64,000 bases of DNA from Limimaricola sp. G21655-S1 (GCF_027213785.1 NZ_JAPWGO010000004.1:62001-126000), one strand, 5' to 3'; positions 45,725-55,779 are shown, counted from the first letter of the stretch. The notes: generated by a model not told the origin, from the sequence alone. A program made the numbers and translations.

Positions 45725-46419
45725 TGCGCGCGGCCCTGCTGACATGGCTCCTTGCCGGGCCGGCCATGGCGCAGGGCCAAGGCCTCTCCGAGGCACGGTT
45801 CACCGAGCCCACCACGCGCTACGCGCATGGTGTCTTCGGTGAAACCGAGGAATGGGGCGCGCTCGAGATGGTGACCGAAACCGGCGAGACCCGGTTGATC
45901 CGGCTCCCCGATTCCCGTGTCTTCGAGGACACCGCACCGCGGCTGGCCGATGTCGACGGCGACGGCGCCATGGAGGCCGTGGTGGTCGAGACGGATGCGG
46001 CGCAGGGCGCGCGGCTTTCCGTCTACGGCCCCGACGGGCTGATCGCCGCGACGCCCTATATCGGCACCTCGCATCGCTGGCTGGCGCCGCTGCCGCCTGC
46101 CGAACTGGACGGCGACGGGCATATCGAGCTGGCCTATGTCGACCGGCCGCATCTGGCCCGGGTGCTGCGGGTCTGGCGGCTGCGGGACGGCGTGCTGGAA
46201 CAGGTCGCGGCGCTGGAAGGGCTGACCAATCACCGCTTCGGCGCGCCCGACATCTCGGGCGGGGTGCGCGATTGTGGGGAGGGGCCGGAACTCGTGCTCG
46301 CCGATGCGTCATGGCGTCGGATCATGGCGGTACGGCTCGTGGAAGGCACGCTGTCGGCGCGCGATATCGGGCCGCTGGAAGAGGCCGGTTTCGCCTTGGC
46401 GCTTGACTGCGCGGGTTAA
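45724..46419 (+). CDS. Periplasmic VCBS/FG-GAP repeat protein
   Basis: A 231-residue exported protein. Signal peptide residues 1-16 (GPAMAQ). The mature part shows beta-propeller-like repeats with calcium-binding-type loops: LADVDGDGAMEAVVVE (about 76-91) and AELDGDGHIELAYVD (about 128-142). It begins one base inside the ferredoxin stop (TGATG), so it is coupled to it, an unexplained pairing of a cytosolic redox protein with a periplasmic one. Its 3' end overlaps cobS on the other strand by four bases. Confidence 0.78.
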
Positions 46420-47126
46420 ACCAGAGCCGCCAGCACCAGAAGCGCGGCCATTTCAGCCAATTGCTGGGTGCCACCGAGAATGTCGCCGGTCTGGCCGCCG
46501 ATCTTGGCGCGTGCGATGGCGGTGCCGGCCAGAGCCGCCAACGCCACCGCCGGAGCCAGCAGCAGAAGGCTCCACCCAGCCAGCGGCAGCACGATGAGAG
46601 CCGCGACGCCACAGGCCAGCGCCATGGCTCGGCCGCTGGGCCGCCCGGCGAGCCGCGCCAGCCCGTCCTTGCGCGCATGCGGCAGCCGCGCCATTGGCCA
46701 GACCATGGCCGCCCGGCTCAGCACGGCGGCGATCACCAACCCCCAGGGACCCGCCGCCACCAGCGCCGACCAGCGGATCAGCAGGCTCGTTCCGATCGCC
46801 AGCACGCCATAGCTGCCGACGCGGCTGTCGCGCATGATCTCGAGCCGACCGGCCCGCTCGAAGCCGCCCCAGAGCCCGTCGGCGCAGTCGGCGAGCCCGT
46901 CCTCGTGCAGCGCCCCGGTCAGCAGGATCTGCCCAAAGAGCGCCAGTGCCGCCGCCGGGCCGGGCGGCAGCCCCAGCGCCAGCGCGACCCAGAAGCTCAA
47001 ACCCGCGATCGCACCGACCGCCAGACCCGCCACCGGAAAGGCCCAGACCCCTTCCGGTTGTACCGGCGCCGGGCCGACGGGCAGGCGGGTCAGCAGGCCG
47101 AAGGCCGCGCGGATTGGTTGAAGCAT
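46416..47126 (-). CDS. cobS: Adenosylcobinamide-GDP ribazoletransferase
   Basis: A 236-residue integral membrane enzyme that joins alpha-ribazole to adenosylcobinamide-GDP in the last stage of B12 synthesis. Signatures are [27 protein letters not shown] (metal/substrate Asp residues) and [13 protein letters not shown], spread among six or seven hydrophobic helices. It is divergent from cobT across 70 bases, and both act on the lower ligand, so coordinated control is likely. No cobalamin riboswitch fits in that gap. Confidence 0.93.
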   Translation of the reverse strand: MLQPIRAAFGLLTRLPVGPAPVQPEGVWAFPVAGLAVGAIAGLSFWVALALGLPPGPAAALALFGQILLTGALHEDGLADCADGLWGGFERAGRLEIMRDSRVGSYGVLAIGTSLLIRWSALVAAGPWGLVIAAVLSRAAMVWPMARLPHARKDGLARLAGRPSGRAMALACGVAALIVLPLAGWSLLLLAPAVALAALAGTAIARAKIGGQTGDILGGTQQLAEMAALLVLAALV

Positions 47127-47196
47127 CTGGACCTCTTTTCAAGTCGTACCCTCTAGGGTTAGGCAGGCCGGAGCCGCGATGCAACGAGGACGCCGC

Positions 47197-48210
47197 ATGA
47201 CTGCCCCCTTTACCGATCTCGCAGGTCTGCGTGCCCTGCTGCGGGAGCTTCCCGCTCCCGATGTCACGGCGCAGGCCGAGGCGGCCGCCCGCAACGCGCA
47301 ATTGACCAAGCCGATGGGCTCTCTGGGACGGCTCGAGGAGCTGGCGCTGTGGTATGCGGGTTGGCGCGGCACGTCGCGGCCGCGATTGTCCCGACCGCAG
47401 GTGGCGATCTTCGCGGGCAATCACGGGGTGGTGGCGCGCGGCGTCTCGGCTTTCCCGGCGGAGGTCACCGCGCAGATGGTCGGCAATTTTGAGGCCGGCG
47501 GCGCGGCGGTGAACCAGCTGGCCCTGGCGTTCGGCGCCACGATGACCGTGCATCCCTTGGACCTCGACCGGCCCACGGGCGATTTCGTCACCGAACCGGC
47601 GATGAGCGAGGCCGATCTCGTCGCGGCGATGGCTGTGGGCTGGAGGGCGGTGGACCCCGAGGCGGACCTTCTGGTCGCGGGCGAGATGGGTATCGGCAAT
47701 ACCTGCGCCGCCTCGGCCATCGCGCTGGCGCTCGAAGGCGGCGAGGCGCGCGACTGGACCGGGCGCGGCACCGGCGTCGACGATGCCGGTCTCGCCCGCA
47801 AGGCCGAGGCGGTGGCGCAGGGCGCGGCGCGGATCGCCGGAGAAAGCGATCCTCTGCAGGTGCTGCGCCAGCTCGGCGGGCGCGAGATCGTGGCGATGGC
47901 GGGGGCGATCCTCGCGGCCCGGCATCACCGCATCCCGGTGATCCTCGACGGCTTCATCTGCTGCTCCGCCGCGCTGGTACTGCACCGCGCCGCCCCGGCT
48001 GCGCTCGACCACGCGGTCGCCGGCCACCAGGGCGCGGAGAGCGGCCATGCGCGGCTGCTCGACGCGCTGGGCAAGGCGCCGCTGCTGTCGCTGGGGCTGC
48101 GCCTCGGGGAGGGGTCGGGCGGCACGCTGGCGATCGGCGTGCTGCGCGGGGCGCTGGCCTGCCTGTCGGGCATGGCGACCTTTGCCGAAGCGGGCGTCAG
48201 CGACGGTTGA
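47197..48210 (+). CDS. cobT: Nicotinate-nucleotide-dimethylbenzimidazole phosphoribosyltransferase
   Basis: A 337-residue enzyme that makes alpha-ribazole phosphate from dimethylbenzimidazole. Motifs seen: [52 protein letters not shown] (the GEMGIGNT substrate loop), and [11 protein letters not shown] holding the catalytic glutamate. The ATG at 47197 has GAGGA upstream and starts the conserved region; a longer frame adds only six residues. The product feeds CobS, encoded divergently next door. Confidence 0.94.
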   Translation: MTAPFTDLAGLRALLRELPAPDVTAQAEAAARNAQLTKPMGSLGRLEELALWYAGWRGTSRPRLSRPQVAIFAGNHGVVARGVSAFPAEVTAQMVGNFEAGGAAVNQLALAFGATMTVHPLDLDRPTGDFVTEPAMSEADLVAAMAVGWRAVDPEADLLVAGEMGIGNTCAASAIALALEGGEARDWTGRGTGVDDAGLARKAEAVAQGAARIAGESDPLQVLRQLGGREIVAMAGAILAARHHRIPVILDGFICCSAALVLHRAAPAALDHAVAGHQGAESGHARLLDALGKAPLLSLGLRLGEGSGGTLAIGVLRGALACLSGMATFAEAGVSDG

Positions 48211-48228
48211 GGCCCGCCCGTCCGCGCG

Positions 48229-50160
48229 CTAACCGCGATCCTTGCTGCGATAACCCACCGTGCTGGCGCCTTCGAGCGGCTCGGTTTCGGTGGCGTCGCC
48301 CTGCGGGTGCAGCCGCTCGAGGATTGAGGTCTCGAGATCCTTGTTCAGCTCGCGCGCGCGCTTCACGTATTCGGGGTTCTGCGACACCGGCACGCCGGGT
48401 TTCCACAGCTGTGCCAGCTCGCGGACCACGGCGCGGTCCTGCTGGTAGAAGGCCATCTCCAGTTCGGAGGCCTCGAACTGCGACAGGCCGATATTCTCGA
48501 GCACGTAGCGCCCGGCCCGCAGGCTCGAATCGAACATCTCGCGGACGATGTCGTTCGCTCCGGCTTGGAACAGCTGGTAGACATGCTCGCGGTCATAGGC
48601 GCGCGCCACGATGTGCAGATCGGGCCGCATCGCACGGGCATGACGCACCAGCTTGAGCGCGGCATGGCGGTCGTCGAGCGCCACCACCAGCACCTTGGCG
48701 GTCTCCAGCCCCGCGGCATGCAGGATGTCGGGCCGGGTCGGATCGCCGAAGAAACCGCCGAAGCCGAAGCGGCGCATCGTGTCGATCATCTCCATGTCGT
48801 GGTCGAGCACCACCGTGTCGAAGCCCGCGCCCTGCACGAGACGGCTCACCACCTGGCCGAAGCGACCGATGCCGGCGATGATGATCGGCGCCTGCCGGTC
48901 GATTTCGTCGGGGTCTGGGTCCGGGGCCTTTTCGGCGCGCTTGACCAGCTGCTCGTAGAGGATGAACAGCAGCGGCGTGATCAGCATCGACAGCCCGATC
49001 ACCAGCCGGATGACACTGGCCTCGCCGGAGGTGAGCACGCCCTGTTGCAGCGAGAAAGAGGATAGCACGAAGCCGAACTCGCCCGCCTGCGCCAGCGCCA
49101 GCGTGAACAGCCAGCGGTCGCGTGTGTGCATCTGCGCGATCCGGGCCAGCAGGTAGAGCACCCCGCCCTTGATCGCGATCACCGCGAGCGTCAGCGCCGC
49201 GATCCGCATCGGGTTGTCCAGCAGCACGCCGAAATCGATGCCGGCGCCGACGGTGATGAAGAACAACCCAAGGAGCAGCCCCTTGAAGGGTTCGAGATCG
49301 CTTTCGAGCTCGTGCCGGAACTCGGAGTTGGCGAGCACGACGCCGGCGAGAAAGGTCCCGAGCGCGGGCGACAGGCCGACCAGCTCCATCAGGACCGCAA
49401 TGGAGACCACCATCAGCAGGCCCAGCGCGGTGTAGAGCTCGCGCAGACGCGCGTGGTGGATGTAGCGAAACACCGGCCGCGTCAGGTAGATGCCGGTCAG
49501 CACCACCACCGCCACCGCGCCCAGCGTCACCAGCGTCACCGCCCAGCCCGGCAGGTTCTCGATCAGCGTGCGGGCGGCCTCGACCTCCTTGACGCCCGGC
49601 GCGTCGGGGTTCGCGGGCGCCCCATGCGCGCTGCCGCCGCCATGCCCCGACACCGCGAGCAACGGCAGCAGCGCCAGCATCGGGATCACCGCGATGTCCT
49701 GCGTCAGCAGCACCGAGAAGACGGAGCGCCCGCCCTGGGTCTGCATCAACCCCTTTTCGGACAGCGTCTGCAGCACGATGGCAGTGGAGGAGAGCGCGAA
49801 GATAAGCCCGGTGGCGAGCGCCACGTTGGCGTCGAGCCCGAGCAGACTGCCCGCGATGAACAGCGCGCCGGTGGTCAGCACGACCTGCACGCCGCCCAGT
49901 CCGATCAGCCGCTGTCTCATGTTCCACAGCGCCCGCGGTTCCAGCTCCAGCCCGATCAGGAACAGCATCATCACCACGCCGAATTCGGCGAAATGCTGAA
50001 GATCCTCGGTCTCGGCACCGACCAGTCCCGTGGCCGGTCCGATGATGATGCCGGCGGCGAGATAGCCCAGCACCGAGCCGAGGCCGAGCCGCGCGGCGAG
50101 CGGTACGGCCAGCACCGCTGCACCGAGATAGATCGTGGCTTGAAAGAGAAATCCCTGCAT
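48229..50160 (-). CDS. Monovalent cation:proton antiporter (CPA2/KefB type)
   Basis: A 643-residue inner-membrane antiporter with a regulatory nucleotide-binding domain. About 12-13 hydrophobic helices fill residues 1-395. The conserved polar signature LLTQDIAVIPMLAL and the LSSTAIVLQTL motif are present. The cytosolic RCK/TrkA-N domain begins near 420 with IIIAGIGRFGQVVSRLV. In E. coli KefB/KefC this domain senses glutathione adducts; gor, gst and this gene all lie within 15 kb but not in one operon. Converges with cobT with 18 bases between. Confidence 0.9.
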   Translation of the reverse strand: MQGFLFQATIYLGAAVLAVPLAARLGLGSVLGYLAAGIIIGPATGLVGAETEDLQHFAEFGVVMMLFLIGLELEPRALWNMRQRLIGLGGVQVVLTTGALFIAGSLLGLDANVALATGLIFALSSTAIVLQTLSEKGLMQTQGGRSVFSVLLTQDIAVIPMLALLPLLAVSGHGGGSAHGAPANPDAPGVKEVEAARTLIENLPGWAVTLVTLGAVAVVVLTGIYLTRPVFRYIHHARLRELYTALGLLMVVSIAVLMELVGLSPALGTFLAGVVLANSEFRHELESDLEPFKGLLLGLFFITVGAGIDFGVLLDNPMRIAALTLAVIAIKGGVLYLLARIAQMHTRDRWLFTLALAQAGEFGFVLSSFSLQQGVLTSGEASVIRLVIGLSMLITPLLFILYEQLVKRAEKAPDPDPDEIDRQAPIIIAGIGRFGQVVSRLVQGAGFDTVVLDHDMEMIDTMRRFGFGGFFGDPTRPDILHAAGLETAKVLVVALDDRHAALKLVRHARAMRPDLHIVARAYDREHVYQLFQAGANDIVREMFDSSLRAGRYVLENIGLSQFEASELEMAFYQQDRAVVRELAQLWKPGVPVSQNPEYVKRARELNKDLETSILERLHPQGDATETEPLEGASTVGYRSKDRG

Positions 50161-50231
50161 GATCCAGCTATCGCCGCTGACGCCGCCAAAGGCAACGCGG
50201 CGATCGCCGGGGCCGGTTCAACCGAGAGGGG

Positions 50232-53153
50232 TCAGTCGGGGATCTTCAGGACCATGGTACGACCGCGCCGGACATAGTTCAGAACGTCGTCGCCGATCGC
50301 CGTGACCTTGCCGCCATCGAGGGCGTCGCCGACGCCGACGCGCAGGTAGCGACCGTTCTCCATGCGGATCAGCGCCCGCCGCGCGCCCGGCTTGCCGTAG
50401 ACGCCGATGAGATTGATGTCGCGCAGGTTGATGGCATTGTCGCGGGTGGCGGCCCGGGCGACGCTGCCGGGCACCGGCCCATCCGGGGCGACGGTCGCGT
50501 TGGCGACCTGCTGCGGCGCGCTGGCGGCGGTCGAGGCGGCCGCAGCGGGAGCGCGGGTTCGGCTCTGGGCCACCACGCGGTCGAAGTTGCGCGGCCGCGA
50601 ATCCGGACGGCGCGCGGTCGGAACCGCCTGCGGCGTCGCGTTGGCCAGCGGGTCGGGCGCATCGGCCATCAGCGAGGCCAGCGCGTCGGCGACCGAGGCC
50701 CGCGCCGGCGGGGAAGGCGTCTCGCCCACGGCCTCGGCCAAGGCGGCTGCCTGGGCATCGGTGGCCTCGGTGACCTGGCTCTCGGCATCGGGGGCCAGCC
50801 CCTCCGGGCGAAGCGGCGGACGCGGCCCCTCATAGGCCGCGAGCGGCGGCAGCACCGCATCTTCGGGACGCCTGATGGGGCGCAGCGCGTCGAGCGCGAC
50901 GCCGCCGGGCGTCACCCCGGCGGCCTCTGCCTCGTCGGTTTCCGAAGCGGTAGTGCCGGGCCGGGTCGGCGGCACCACGGGCGGCGCGCCAGGAATCAGC
51001 TCCACCCCCTCCGGTCGGGCCTCGGGGGTGGCAGCCGGATCGACGAGCGCGGCGCTGTCGTCCTCGGTTGCTTCGGCTTCGGGCGCTTCGCTCTCGTCGG
51101 CAGGGGCCGCAGCGGGCGGGGCGACCGTGCCGGGCCGGGTCGGCGGCAGAACCTCGGGTCGTCCCTCGTAGACCACGAGGCCTTGCGGCGTCACCGTTCC
51201 CTCGGCGGTGGCGGCGATGAAGCCGCGCGCGTCGCGCTCGAAGACGCTGCCTGCCGGCGGCGGCACGGCCTGCACCGGCAGCCCGCCATCCGGCGCGACG
51301 GCGGCGAGGCGCAGACCGTCCATGCCGAATTCCGCGACCGCTTCGCTCGTCACTGCGACCGGCATGCCGAGCTGCTCCGCGCGCGGCGTCAGAGGCAGGC
51401 GGGGCGCGCGCAGCCAGACGCCGGTGGCCGCATAGACGCGTTCGGCCTCGGCCGGGCTCACCGCCGCGGCAGGACCGCGATCGGGCTCCGGGTAATCGTC
51501 GTAGTCGGGCACCGGTTCCGGCGCGGGCTGCTCTGGCACCGCGACAGCGGCTTCGGGCTCGGGCGTGTCCGCAGGCGCTTCTTCGGGTTCGTCAGGCGCC
51601 AGCGCCGCCGGATCGGCGCTCGTGTCGCGCAACAGACCCGCCTGCGGATCATCTTCGGCGGCGTTCAGCCAGAACCCGAACAGAAGCACCAGAAGCGCGG
51701 TGACGATGGCACCAGCGATCAGGGCGAGACGGCCCGGCCGCTTGTCGGGCGTCGCGCGGCGCGCGCCGAACACGGTCATGCGCTCGCGTTCGCTGGCCAG
51801 ATCGACGCTGCGGCGGCTGCCGGGTTCGGCGCGGGGCGTGGTCGCCGGTTGGGGCGCCTCGGCGGAGGCCTCGGGCGCGACCAGCGACGCACCGGCGGCG
51901 AGGGCGGCAGCCTCGGCGTTCTCCCCGTTCTCCTGGCTTTCACCGGGCGTCGCGGGCGGCATGGCCGGCATGACGGCTGGAGGTGCGCCGGGCCGCGGCA
52001 TCGCGGGCGGCATGATCCGGCGCGCGGCATCGGCGCTCTCATCGGTACGTGGCGGGGTGGCCTTGTCGCGGGCAGCGTCACCGCGTGGCGGTAGCGGCGG
52101 CGCGGCCGGGGGAGCAGCTGGGCGGGGGGGCTCGCGATGCGCGGGCTCTGCCAGCATGGTCTCGTCGTCATCGATGCCACTCTGGTCGGGCATCGGCAGG
52201 TCCGGCATCACCGGAGCCCCCGCCTGCGGCAACGGCTCCGCCGGTCGGGGTGCGGTGGTGTCCGGGGCAGGGGCCAGCAGCGCCTCGTCCTCATCTTCCG
52301 GCTCGGCGGCCGGCATGACCGGGGCGGACGAGGTCGGGTCGCGGTCCCGCGATACCCTCTCCTTCGGCACCTCAAGCTGCGTGTCCAAGGGTTCAGACTG
52401 CGGTGCGGGCATCTCGTCACCCGCCCCGATCTCCAGGGCCTGGGTATCGATCGCAGCCATCTCCTGTTCCGACGCATCGGCCTCGGGGCCGGTCCCGGCC
52501 TCGGCGGCATCGGCCGGGGGCTGCGCGGGCAGGGGTGCCGGGGGGAGGTCGTCCTCGTCGATCGGCGGTTCCGCCTCGAAAGACGCGTCCGACACGGCGG
52601 AATCCATATCGGTGATTTCCAACGGATCGCCTTGGGCTTCGGGCGGCAGCTCGTGCACCGCGACCTCGTCGCGCGTCACCGTCTCATTCAGGCCCTCCAC
52701 CGGACCGAACAGCACCTCGCCCGGGAAACCATCCGACTCCGGCACGGCGGCGAAGGCCACCGGCTCCAGCGCGTGCTCCCGCGCGAAGCCTTCGGCTTCT
52801 TCCAGCGTCTCGCGCGCCACCGCCGCGACATGGGTGCGCCCGTTCTCGACCACGTAGTCGATGGCCAGTTCGTCCACGGCATAGGGGGTCGTCCCCTCCA
52901 GCGCCTTTGCCACCTCGTCGGCACCGAGCACGTCCTCGAGCACGAGGTAGCGGATCTGGTCGTTGGGAATCAGCAGCTTGGTGCGCAGCCCTTCCGGCGC
53001 GCGGGCGAGCGCGGCCGCCCGCAGCCGCGCCAGATCGCCCGCGAGATCCGCGCTGTCGAGCGGCACCTCGCCGATCCGGGTCCAGCCCGCGGGCGCGCGG
53101 TGCAGCAGTCTCAGGCCCTCGAGCGAGAGCGACAGGGCGAAATTGGGTGTCAT
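50232..53153 (-). CDS. Large single-pass membrane protein with PilM/GspL-like N-terminus and PilP/GspC-like C-terminus
   Basis: A 973-residue protein with no confident family name. Residues 1 to about 175 have the pattern of the cytoplasmic PilM/GspL fold: a first strand FALSLSLEGLRLLHR, then KLLIPNDQIRYLVLE and TTPYAVDELAIDYVV. A long acidic, Pro/Ala-rich linker leads to one membrane helix (about 474-496) after basic residues, giving an N-in topology. The periplasmic part contains a compact region (about 560-660), repeated PPTRPGT motifs, and a C-terminal domain (about 905-973; INLIGVYGKPGARRALIRM, YLRVGVGDALDGGKVTAIG) like PilP/GspC homology regions. No pilus or secretion gene is adjacent. 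Start: MTPNF at 53153, where homology-like structure begins. Confidence 0.7.
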   Translation of the reverse strand: MTPNFALSLSLEGLRLLHRAPAGWTRIGEVPLDSADLAGDLARLRAAALARAPEGLRTKLLIPNDQIRYLVLEDVLGADEVAKALEGTTPYAVDELAIDYVVENGRTHVAAVARETLEEAEGFAREHALEPVAFAAVPESDGFPGEVLFGPVEGLNETVTRDEVAVHELPPEAQGDPLEITDMDSAVSDASFEAEPPIDEDDLPPAPLPAQPPADAAEAGTGPEADASEQEMAAIDTQALEIGAGDEMPAPQSEPLDTQLEVPKERVSRDRDPTSSAPVMPAAEPEDEDEALLAPAPDTTAPRPAEPLPQAGAPVMPDLPMPDQSGIDDDETMLAEPAHREPPRPAAPPAAPPLPPRGDAARDKATPPRTDESADAARRIMPPAMPRPGAPPAVMPAMPPATPGESQENGENAEAAALAAGASLVAPEASAEAPQPATTPRAEPGSRRSVDLASERERMTVFGARRATPDKRPGRLALIAGAIVTALLVLLFGFWLNAAEDDPQAGLLRDTSADPAALAPDEPEEAPADTPEPEAAVAVPEQPAPEPVPDYDDYPEPDRGPAAAVSPAEAERVYAATGVWLRAPRLPLTPRAEQLGMPVAVTSEAVAEFGMDGLRLAAVAPDGGLPVQAVPPPAGSVFERDARGFIAATAEGTVTPQGLVVYEGRPEVLPPTRPGTVAPPAAAPADESEAPEAEATEDDSAALVDPAATPEARPEGVELIPGAPPVVPPTRPGTTASETDEAEAAGVTPGGVALDALRPIRRPEDAVLPPLAAYEGPRPPLRPEGLAPDAESQVTEATDAQAAALAEAVGETPSPPARASVADALASLMADAPDPLANATPQAVPTARRPDSRPRNFDRVVAQSRTRAPAAAASTAASAPQQVANATVAPDGPVPGSVARAATRDNAINLRDINLIGVYGKPGARRALIRMENGRYLRVGVGDALDGGKVTAIGDDVLNYVRRGRTMVLKIPD

Positions 53154-53323
53154 GTGGCAGGCCTTAGCATCACTGGCAGGGTCCGGGAACGGGCGTGCCA
53201 GACCGGCGGCATTTTGCAAGCAGCTTTCCGCGCGCGCAACCCGCCCCCCGGAGGTTGTGATCGCACCGCTCTTGCAAGGCGGCGCGCCGGGGCGTTCGAT
53301 GCCGCCAGATTCAGGAGGATACC

Positions 53324-54028
53324 ATGAAGCAAGCCACGCTTTCCGCCGTCGCGCTCGCCATCGGTCTGGCCACGGCTGCCGTCGCGCAACCGGTCGAGGC
53401 CCCGGCGACGCCGCCCCGTTCCGTGACCGTCACCGGCGAGGGCCATGTCCGCGCCGCGCCGGAGATGGCCCAGGTGCGGCTCGGGGTCAGCGAGACTGCC
53501 GAAACCGCCCGCGCCGCGCTCGACGCGATGAACGCAGCCATGGGCCGGGTGCTCGACCGGCTGAGCGCGGCCGGAATCGCGCCCGAGAACGTGCAGACCG
53601 GTCAACTCAGCCTTGATCGGGACTATGCGCGGATGCGCGACGGGCAATCGGAGCCCGAGGGTTTCGTCGCCACGACGCTGGTGGAGTTGCGGGTCACGGA
53701 TCTCGATTCGCTCGGTACCGTGCTCGACGCCGCGGTGGGCGAGGGGGCGAACCGGCTCGAGGGGATCGAGTTCATGCTGGCCGACCGGGCCGCGGCGCAT
53801 GACGAGGCGCGCCGTGCCGCCGTGGCCGACGCACAGGCCCGTGCAGGGCTCTATGCCGAGGCCGCCGGGGTCGAGCTGGGCGAGGTCCTGTCGCTCTCCG
53901 AAACGCGGGCCGATTTCGGGCCACGGCCGATGATGGAGATGCGCATGGCCGCCGATGCGGGCGTGCCGATCGCCCAAGGCGAGGTCGAGGTCTCGGCCGG
54001 GGTCAGCATGGTCTACGCGATCGAGTGA
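53324..54028 (+). CDS. SIMPL-domain (DUF541) periplasmic protein
   Basis: A 234-residue exported protein. Signal peptide residues 1-21 (AAVAQ). The mature chain is one SIMPL/DUF541 domain: RSVTVTGEGHVRAAPEMAQVRLGV, then AAGIAPENVQTGQLSL and the terminal EVEVSAGVSMVYAI. E. coli YggE, of this family, is linked to lower oxidative stress; its mechanism is unknown. GGAGG precedes the ATG. It diverges from the 973-residue protein gene by 170 bases. Confidence 0.9.
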   Translation: MKQATLSAVALAIGLATAAVAQPVEAPATPPRSVTVTGEGHVRAAPEMAQVRLGVSETAETARAALDAMNAAMGRVLDRLSAAGIAPENVQTGQLSLDRDYARMRDGQSEPEGFVATTLVELRVTDLDSLGTVLDAAVGEGANRLEGIEFMLADRAAAHDEARRAAVADAQARAGLYAEAAGVELGEVLSLSETRADFGPRPMMEMRMAADAGVPIAQGEVEVSAGVSMVYAIE

Positions 54029-54033
54029 GCGCA

Positions 54034-54564
54034 TCAGCCGCGACCGGGCAGGTCGGCGACGGCGAAATCCGCCGCGCCGCCATCATCGGGCTTGGGAATC
54101 ACGCTGAAGGAGCCGTCGCTTTCGAGCACGACGGCGGCGATCTCCTCCGGCGCGGCGCTGCCATTGTTGCGGATCACCGAGAGCAATTCCTCCTTCGTGA
54201 CCCGCTCGCGGCGCAGCGCATCGTGCAGGATCTTGCCCTTGTGCATCACCAGCCGCGGCTCCGAGCGCACCAGCCGGGCGATCCGCCCGGAGCCGACCGA
54301 GCTTTTCGCCACGAGATATTGCAGGCCGATCAGCAGCGCGAAGGCGGTGAGCCCTTCGGCCAAGGCCACGCTTTCGGACAGCAGAATCGTCGCCAGCGTC
54401 GAGCCGAGCGCCACCGTCACCACGAGGTCGAAGGCGTTGAGCTTGGCCAGGGTCCGCTTGCCGGAAATGCGCAGGAAGGCCACCAGACCGGCATAGGCGA
54501 GCGTACCGACGAGGATGGTGCGGATAATCCCGCTCCAATTCTGGAACAACATGTTCTCGATCAT
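54034..54564 (-). CDS. DUF421 (YetF/YcaP-like) membrane protein
   Basis: A 176-residue protein with three N-terminal membrane helices (about 13-33, 43-63, 68-86), followed by a soluble domain with the family motif RLVRSEPRLVMHKGKILHDALRRERVTKEEL and the C-terminal AAVVLESDGSFSVIPK. ATG at 54564 has GAGGGGG upstream and begins at the first helix. It converges with the SIMPL gene, 5 bases apart. YetF-type proteins occur in spore and non-spore bacteria with unsettled roles. Confidence 0.88.
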   Translation of the reverse strand: MIENMLFQNWSGIIRTILVGTLAYAGLVAFLRISGKRTLAKLNAFDLVVTVALGSTLATILLSESVALAEGLTAFALLIGLQYLVAKSSVGSGRIARLVRSEPRLVMHKGKILHDALRRERVTKEELLSVIRNNGSAAPEEIAAVVLESDGSFSVIPKPDDGGAADFAVADLPGRG

Positions 54565-54586
54565 CGCGTACCCCCTCGGTTCCAAG

Positions 54587-55564
54587 TCACCTCATCCAGA
54601 AACCGTGGGCGCGCAGGATGGTTCGGATTTCCCTTTCCCGAGGCGGCAGAGCGGCGCGGTCGAACAGCGCCCGCACCTTGGCGCCACGGCGCTGATAGAC
54701 CATACGCCGAATCGGGTCGTGCCGCTTCAACAGCATCTTGAGACGGTTCGGCGCCGCGACACGTTCCAGCGCATCGACCACCGCGTCGCTTTCACGCGCA
54801 TAGAGCAATGGAAAGCTGCGGTAATGGCAGGTGAGCGCGCCGTCGAGCCCATCGAGCGCCGGTCCCGGACGGCCGCCGCCAAGGCCATGGATCACCAAGG
54901 GCAGCGCCACTTGGTCGAGCCAGGGATCGAAGGGCTGTGCGGCGATCTCGGTCGGTGGATCGTCCCGGATCGCAACCGCGTATTCTAGGAACCGTGCGCC
55001 GAAGGCATTGGCATCCGGGCCGCAGAACCAGCCTGCGTTGAAGTAGAGATAGCGGGTCCAGACACCTTCGGGCCATGTCGGGTCGAGCGAGCTTTTGAAA
55101 TCCAGACCGAAGCGGTCGTACAGAGAGCGCCAGCTCGCCGTGTAGCCGGGCCATTCGGGGCGCGGCACCGGCCACGTGGCCTCGCGCCGCATCGAGGCCG
55201 AGGGCGGCAGCGCATCGATCGGCAGCGATCCGATCTCGCCTAGGATCAGTGTGTCGCTGTCGAGGAACAGGAATGGCGCGGCGGGCAGGGCGGCGAGCGC
55301 CTCGATCTTGTTGCCATGCGGATAGGCCGCGCCGAAATGCCGGTTCTCGAAGGGCAGGATTTCGGCGCCGAGGTCCCGAAGCATCGCCCGGCCGTCTTCG
55401 GTCATGCGCGGGTTCTCGGGCCAGAGCGGGCCGGTCTGGGGCTCGGCGACGATGAGGCGTCCGGCGAATCCCGGTGCGTGCCGGCGCAGCGAGGCGGCGA
55501 GAAGCAGCGCCTCGGCCTCGATCCGGCCCGACTGGCCGATGATCACGATGTCGAACTGTCCCAT
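54587..55564 (-). CDS. Glycosyltransferase-like protein (GT-A fold, DSD motif)
   Basis: A 325-residue cytosolic protein. The N-terminus reads FDIVIIGQSGRIEAEALLLAASLRRHAP, and PFLFLDSDTLIL (about 97-108) supplies the DxD metal motif of a GT-A glycosyltransferase. Downstream YFNAGWFCGPDA and DPWLDQVALPLVIHGLG are like family 8/DUF-type transferases that pick sugars for surface polymers. Donor and acceptor are unknown. It ends 22 bases before the DUF421 gene, same strand. The conserved core is clear, the specific function is inferred. Confidence 0.65.
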   Translation of the reverse strand: MGQFDIVIIGQSGRIEAEALLLAASLRRHAPGFAGRLIVAEPQTGPLWPENPRMTEDGRAMLRDLGAEILPFENRHFGAAYPHGNKIEALAALPAAPFLFLDSDTLILGEIGSLPIDALPPSASMRREATWPVPRPEWPGYTASWRSLYDRFGLDFKSSLDPTWPEGVWTRYLYFNAGWFCGPDANAFGARFLEYAVAIRDDPPTEIAAQPFDPWLDQVALPLVIHGLGGGRPGPALDGLDGALTCHYRSFPLLYARESDAVVDALERVAAPNRLKMLLKRHDPIRRMVYQRRGAKVRALFDRAALPPREREIRTILRAHGFWMR

Positions 55565-55665
55565 GCGTGCCCCCGCGCGCGACCGACGGGACGCACGCTC
55601 TCGGCGCGACCCTATGGAGGGCCGCGTGACCGGTCAAACCACCATGTCTCGAAAGGGGGGGGAGA

Positions 55666-55749
55666 TGGTGGGCGACCCTGGAATCGAACCAGGCGTGGGT
55701 CTCCCCGGCGGAGTTACAGTCCGCTGCCGCACCTTGCAGCTCGTCGCCC
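55666..55749 (-). tRNA. tRNA-Tyr (anticodon GTA)
   Basis: An 84-base class II tRNA including an encoded CCA. The acceptor stem pairs GGGCGAC with GTCGCCC; the anticodon arm GCGGA-CTGTAAC-TCCGC gives GTA; a long variable arm follows; the T-arm carries GGTTCGATTCC. All arms fold without mismatch, so the call is firm. Confidence 0.96.
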
Positions 55750-55779
55750 GCAGCCGGGCCTCGACCCGGTGCGAGAGCG

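Noticed and set aside
47127-47196. Cobalamin riboswitch between cobS and cobT
   Set aside because: Only 70 bases are available, too short for the aptamer, and no B12-box sequence is seen.
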